Assembly: GCA_003228495.1 (NCBI GenBank)
Contig: QIDY01000012.1
Location: forward strand, 1-6,024
Length of the DNA: 6,024 nt
Source of the DNA: Nitrospirota bacterium
GTDB lineage: Bacteria > Nitrospirota > Nitrospiria > Nitrospirales > UBA8639
Reading direction: 5' to 3'
Part shown: piece by piece, positions 5,524 to 6,024 of the stretch
Layout: each line of letters opens with the position of its first letter
Numbering within the stretch: position 1 is the stretch's first letter
Made by a program: the position numbers and the translations under genes
The notes under the pieces: generated by a model
Told to the model about the DNA's origin: nothing
Seen by the model: only the letters and a program-made list of their open reading frames with translations
The model's database searches: none

Positions 5524-5610
5524 TTGGCAGTAACGAAAAAGAAAGCCGCTCCCAAGAAAAAAGCGGCCTCCGCTAAACCGAAAGCCAAAGCGAAAACAAA
5601 GAAGAAGTAG
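5524..5610 (+). CDS. 28-residue lysine/alanine-rich basic peptide, histone H1 tail-like
   Basis: The frame encodes 28 residues beginning MAVTKKKAAPKKK and ending KAKTKKK, with 13 lysines and 8 alanines and no acidic residues when the TTG at 5524 is used. An in-frame GTG at 5515 would add MSD. The composition resembles the lysine/alanine/proline tails of histone H1 and of bacterial H1-like proteins, which bind DNA through charge and have little fold. The TTG start is chosen because a perfect AAGGAGGTGA sits eight bases upstream. An intrinsic terminator begins 24 bases after the stop, and the gene follows the HARE-HTH gene by 49 bases. A non-specific nucleic-acid-compacting peptide is inferred; low-complexity lysine-rich DNA could mimic coding, but ribosome site and terminator both argue that it is real. 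Confidence 0.75.
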   Translation: MAVTKKKAAPKKKAASAKPKAKAKTKKK

Positions 5611-5633
5611 TCTGTAGTTCCCGCCAGTAGTAC

Positions 5634-5671
5634 CGCCGGGGGTAGGGCCACCTGCTCCCGGCGTGTTTTTT
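5634..5671 (+). terminator. Intrinsic terminator after the HARE-HTH/lysine-rich peptide unit
   Basis: CGCCGGG (5634-5640) pairs with CCCGGCG (5657-5663) around a 16-base loop that can pair further inside (GGT with ACC), followed by TG and six T, with a second six-T run at 5675-5680. It closes the 4892-5671 transcription unit. Confidence 0.87.
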
Positions 5672-5710
5672 GCCTTTTTTCTTCAAACATCGGACACATC
5701 ACACGCTCGC

Positions 5711-5756
5711 CATTGGGATTTATCCCAATTTCAACTATGCTTCATTAATCCCAATG
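5711..5756 (+). repeat. Three copies of an 8-base repeat around the phosphatase gene start
   Basis: ATTGGGAT (5712-5719) is followed by its reverse complement ATCCCAAT at 5722-5729 and again at 5748-5755. The distal pairing is longer: CATTGGGATT (5711-5720) is exactly complementary to AATCCCAATG (5747-5756), which contains the start codon. The two pairings exclude each other in RNA. As DNA, the copies flank a candidate -10. Confidence 0.65.
5713..5741 (+). promoter_or_regulatory. Weak candidate promoter of the phosphatase gene
   Basis: TTGGGA (5713-5718) and TATGCT (5736-5741) are spaced by 17 bases, each four of six to consensus. Transcription would begin near 5748, only about six bases before the ATG, which would explain the missing Shine-Dalgarno. 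The -35 lies inside the inverted repeat. Confidence 0.35.
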
Positions 5757-6024
5757 TCTCTCTCCTCTATCGAATTTCAGACCATCACCCAGATCGCCAT
5801 TCTAGCGGCAAAACAAGGCGGCGCTATCCTTCTCGATTACGCAAAAAAAGGATTCCAAATTCATAAGAAAGAGCAGGCCATTAACCTCGTCACCGAAGCC
5901 GATTTACATTCTGAAAAAGTCATTATTGCCACCATCCAGCATGCCTTTCCAGAACATCAAATTCTAAGTGAAGAACAAGGGCTGCAAGACATTCCGGCTC
6001 ATGCCACCAAATGGATCATTGATC
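5754..6024 (+). CDS. Inositol monophosphatase-family phosphatase, N-terminal part (cut by window edge)
   Basis: The frame runs from the ATG at 5754 off the right edge: 90 codons plus one base, about a third of the usual 260 or so residues. Helix 1 (EFQTITQIAILAAKQGGAILLDY) precedes the strand with NLVTEADLHSEK, then the metal-ligand motif LSEEQG (72-77, glutamates 73 and 74), and WIID at 87-90 begins the WIIDPLDGT metal site. Members hydrolyse phosphate monoesters with Mg2+: inositol monophosphatase/SuhB, fructose-1,6-bisphosphatase-like or CysQ nucleotidases. The visible part cannot separate these, so no symbol is given. No Shine-Dalgarno precedes the ATG and no in-frame ATG, GTG or TTG occurs in the roughly 45 bases upstream. 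It follows the terminator at 5634-5671, so it has its own promoter. Confidence 0.9.
   Translation, partial: MSLSSIEFQTITQIAILAAKQGGAILLDYAKKGFQIHKKEQAINLVTEADLHSEKVIIATIQHAFPEHQILSEEQGLQDIPAHATKWIID

Noticed and set aside
5391..5702. Minus-strand frame of 103 codons with Phe/Ala-rich stretch
   Set aside because: It is the mirror of the lysine-rich peptide and terminator; the poly-Phe run is simply the complement of AAA/AAG codons.

Overview
The window reads as an ordinary bacterial chromosome segment with moderate GC in its genes and one clearly AT-rich intergenic stretch. Gene content and protein style (a compact F0 operon, a Lys/Ala-rich peptide starting MAVTKKK, a HARE-type winged helix protein) suggest a Nitrospira-like member of the Nitrospirota. 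That placement is an impression from reading proteins, not the result of a search. No tRNA, rRNA, CRISPR array, insertion sequence or integrase is visible.

Layout. (1) Positions 1-366, minus strand: the N-terminal part of a secreted protein of unknown function, running off the left edge and divergent from the next operon. (2) Positions 496-2465, plus strand: a complete F0 operon, atpI-atpB-atpE-atpF, with a candidate promoter in front and a clear intrinsic terminator after atpF. It encodes the membrane half of an F-type ATP synthase (a, c and b subunits plus an AtpI/AtpZ-type assembly protein). The F1 genes do not follow, so they must lie elsewhere. (3) Positions 4456-2495, minus strand: rlmN (23S rRNA/tRNA adenine C2 methyltransferase) and larE (sulfur transferase for the nickel-pincer cofactor). 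They overlap by 14 bases and are read from a good sigma70-like promoter. The operon converges on the atp operon at the 2441-2465 terminator. (4) Positions 4395-4949: an AT-rich gap with promoters and inverted repeats but no supported gene. (5) Positions 4892-5671, plus strand: a self-contained two-gene unit. It has a strong promoter, a palindrome over the start region, a coiled-coil plus HARE-HTH DNA-binding protein, a 28-residue lysine-rich peptide with a perfect Shine-Dalgarno sequence, and a GC-rich terminator. (6) Positions 5754-6024, plus strand: the N-terminal third of an inositol monophosphatase-family enzyme. Repeats before it can pair with its start codon.

The atp genes make one membrane complex, and rlmN and larE are probably co-transcribed without an obvious shared pathway. 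The most interesting parts are the coiled-coil/HARE-HTH plus lysine-rich peptide pair, which looks like a small chromatin-type module, and the competing inverted repeats at the start of the phosphatase gene.
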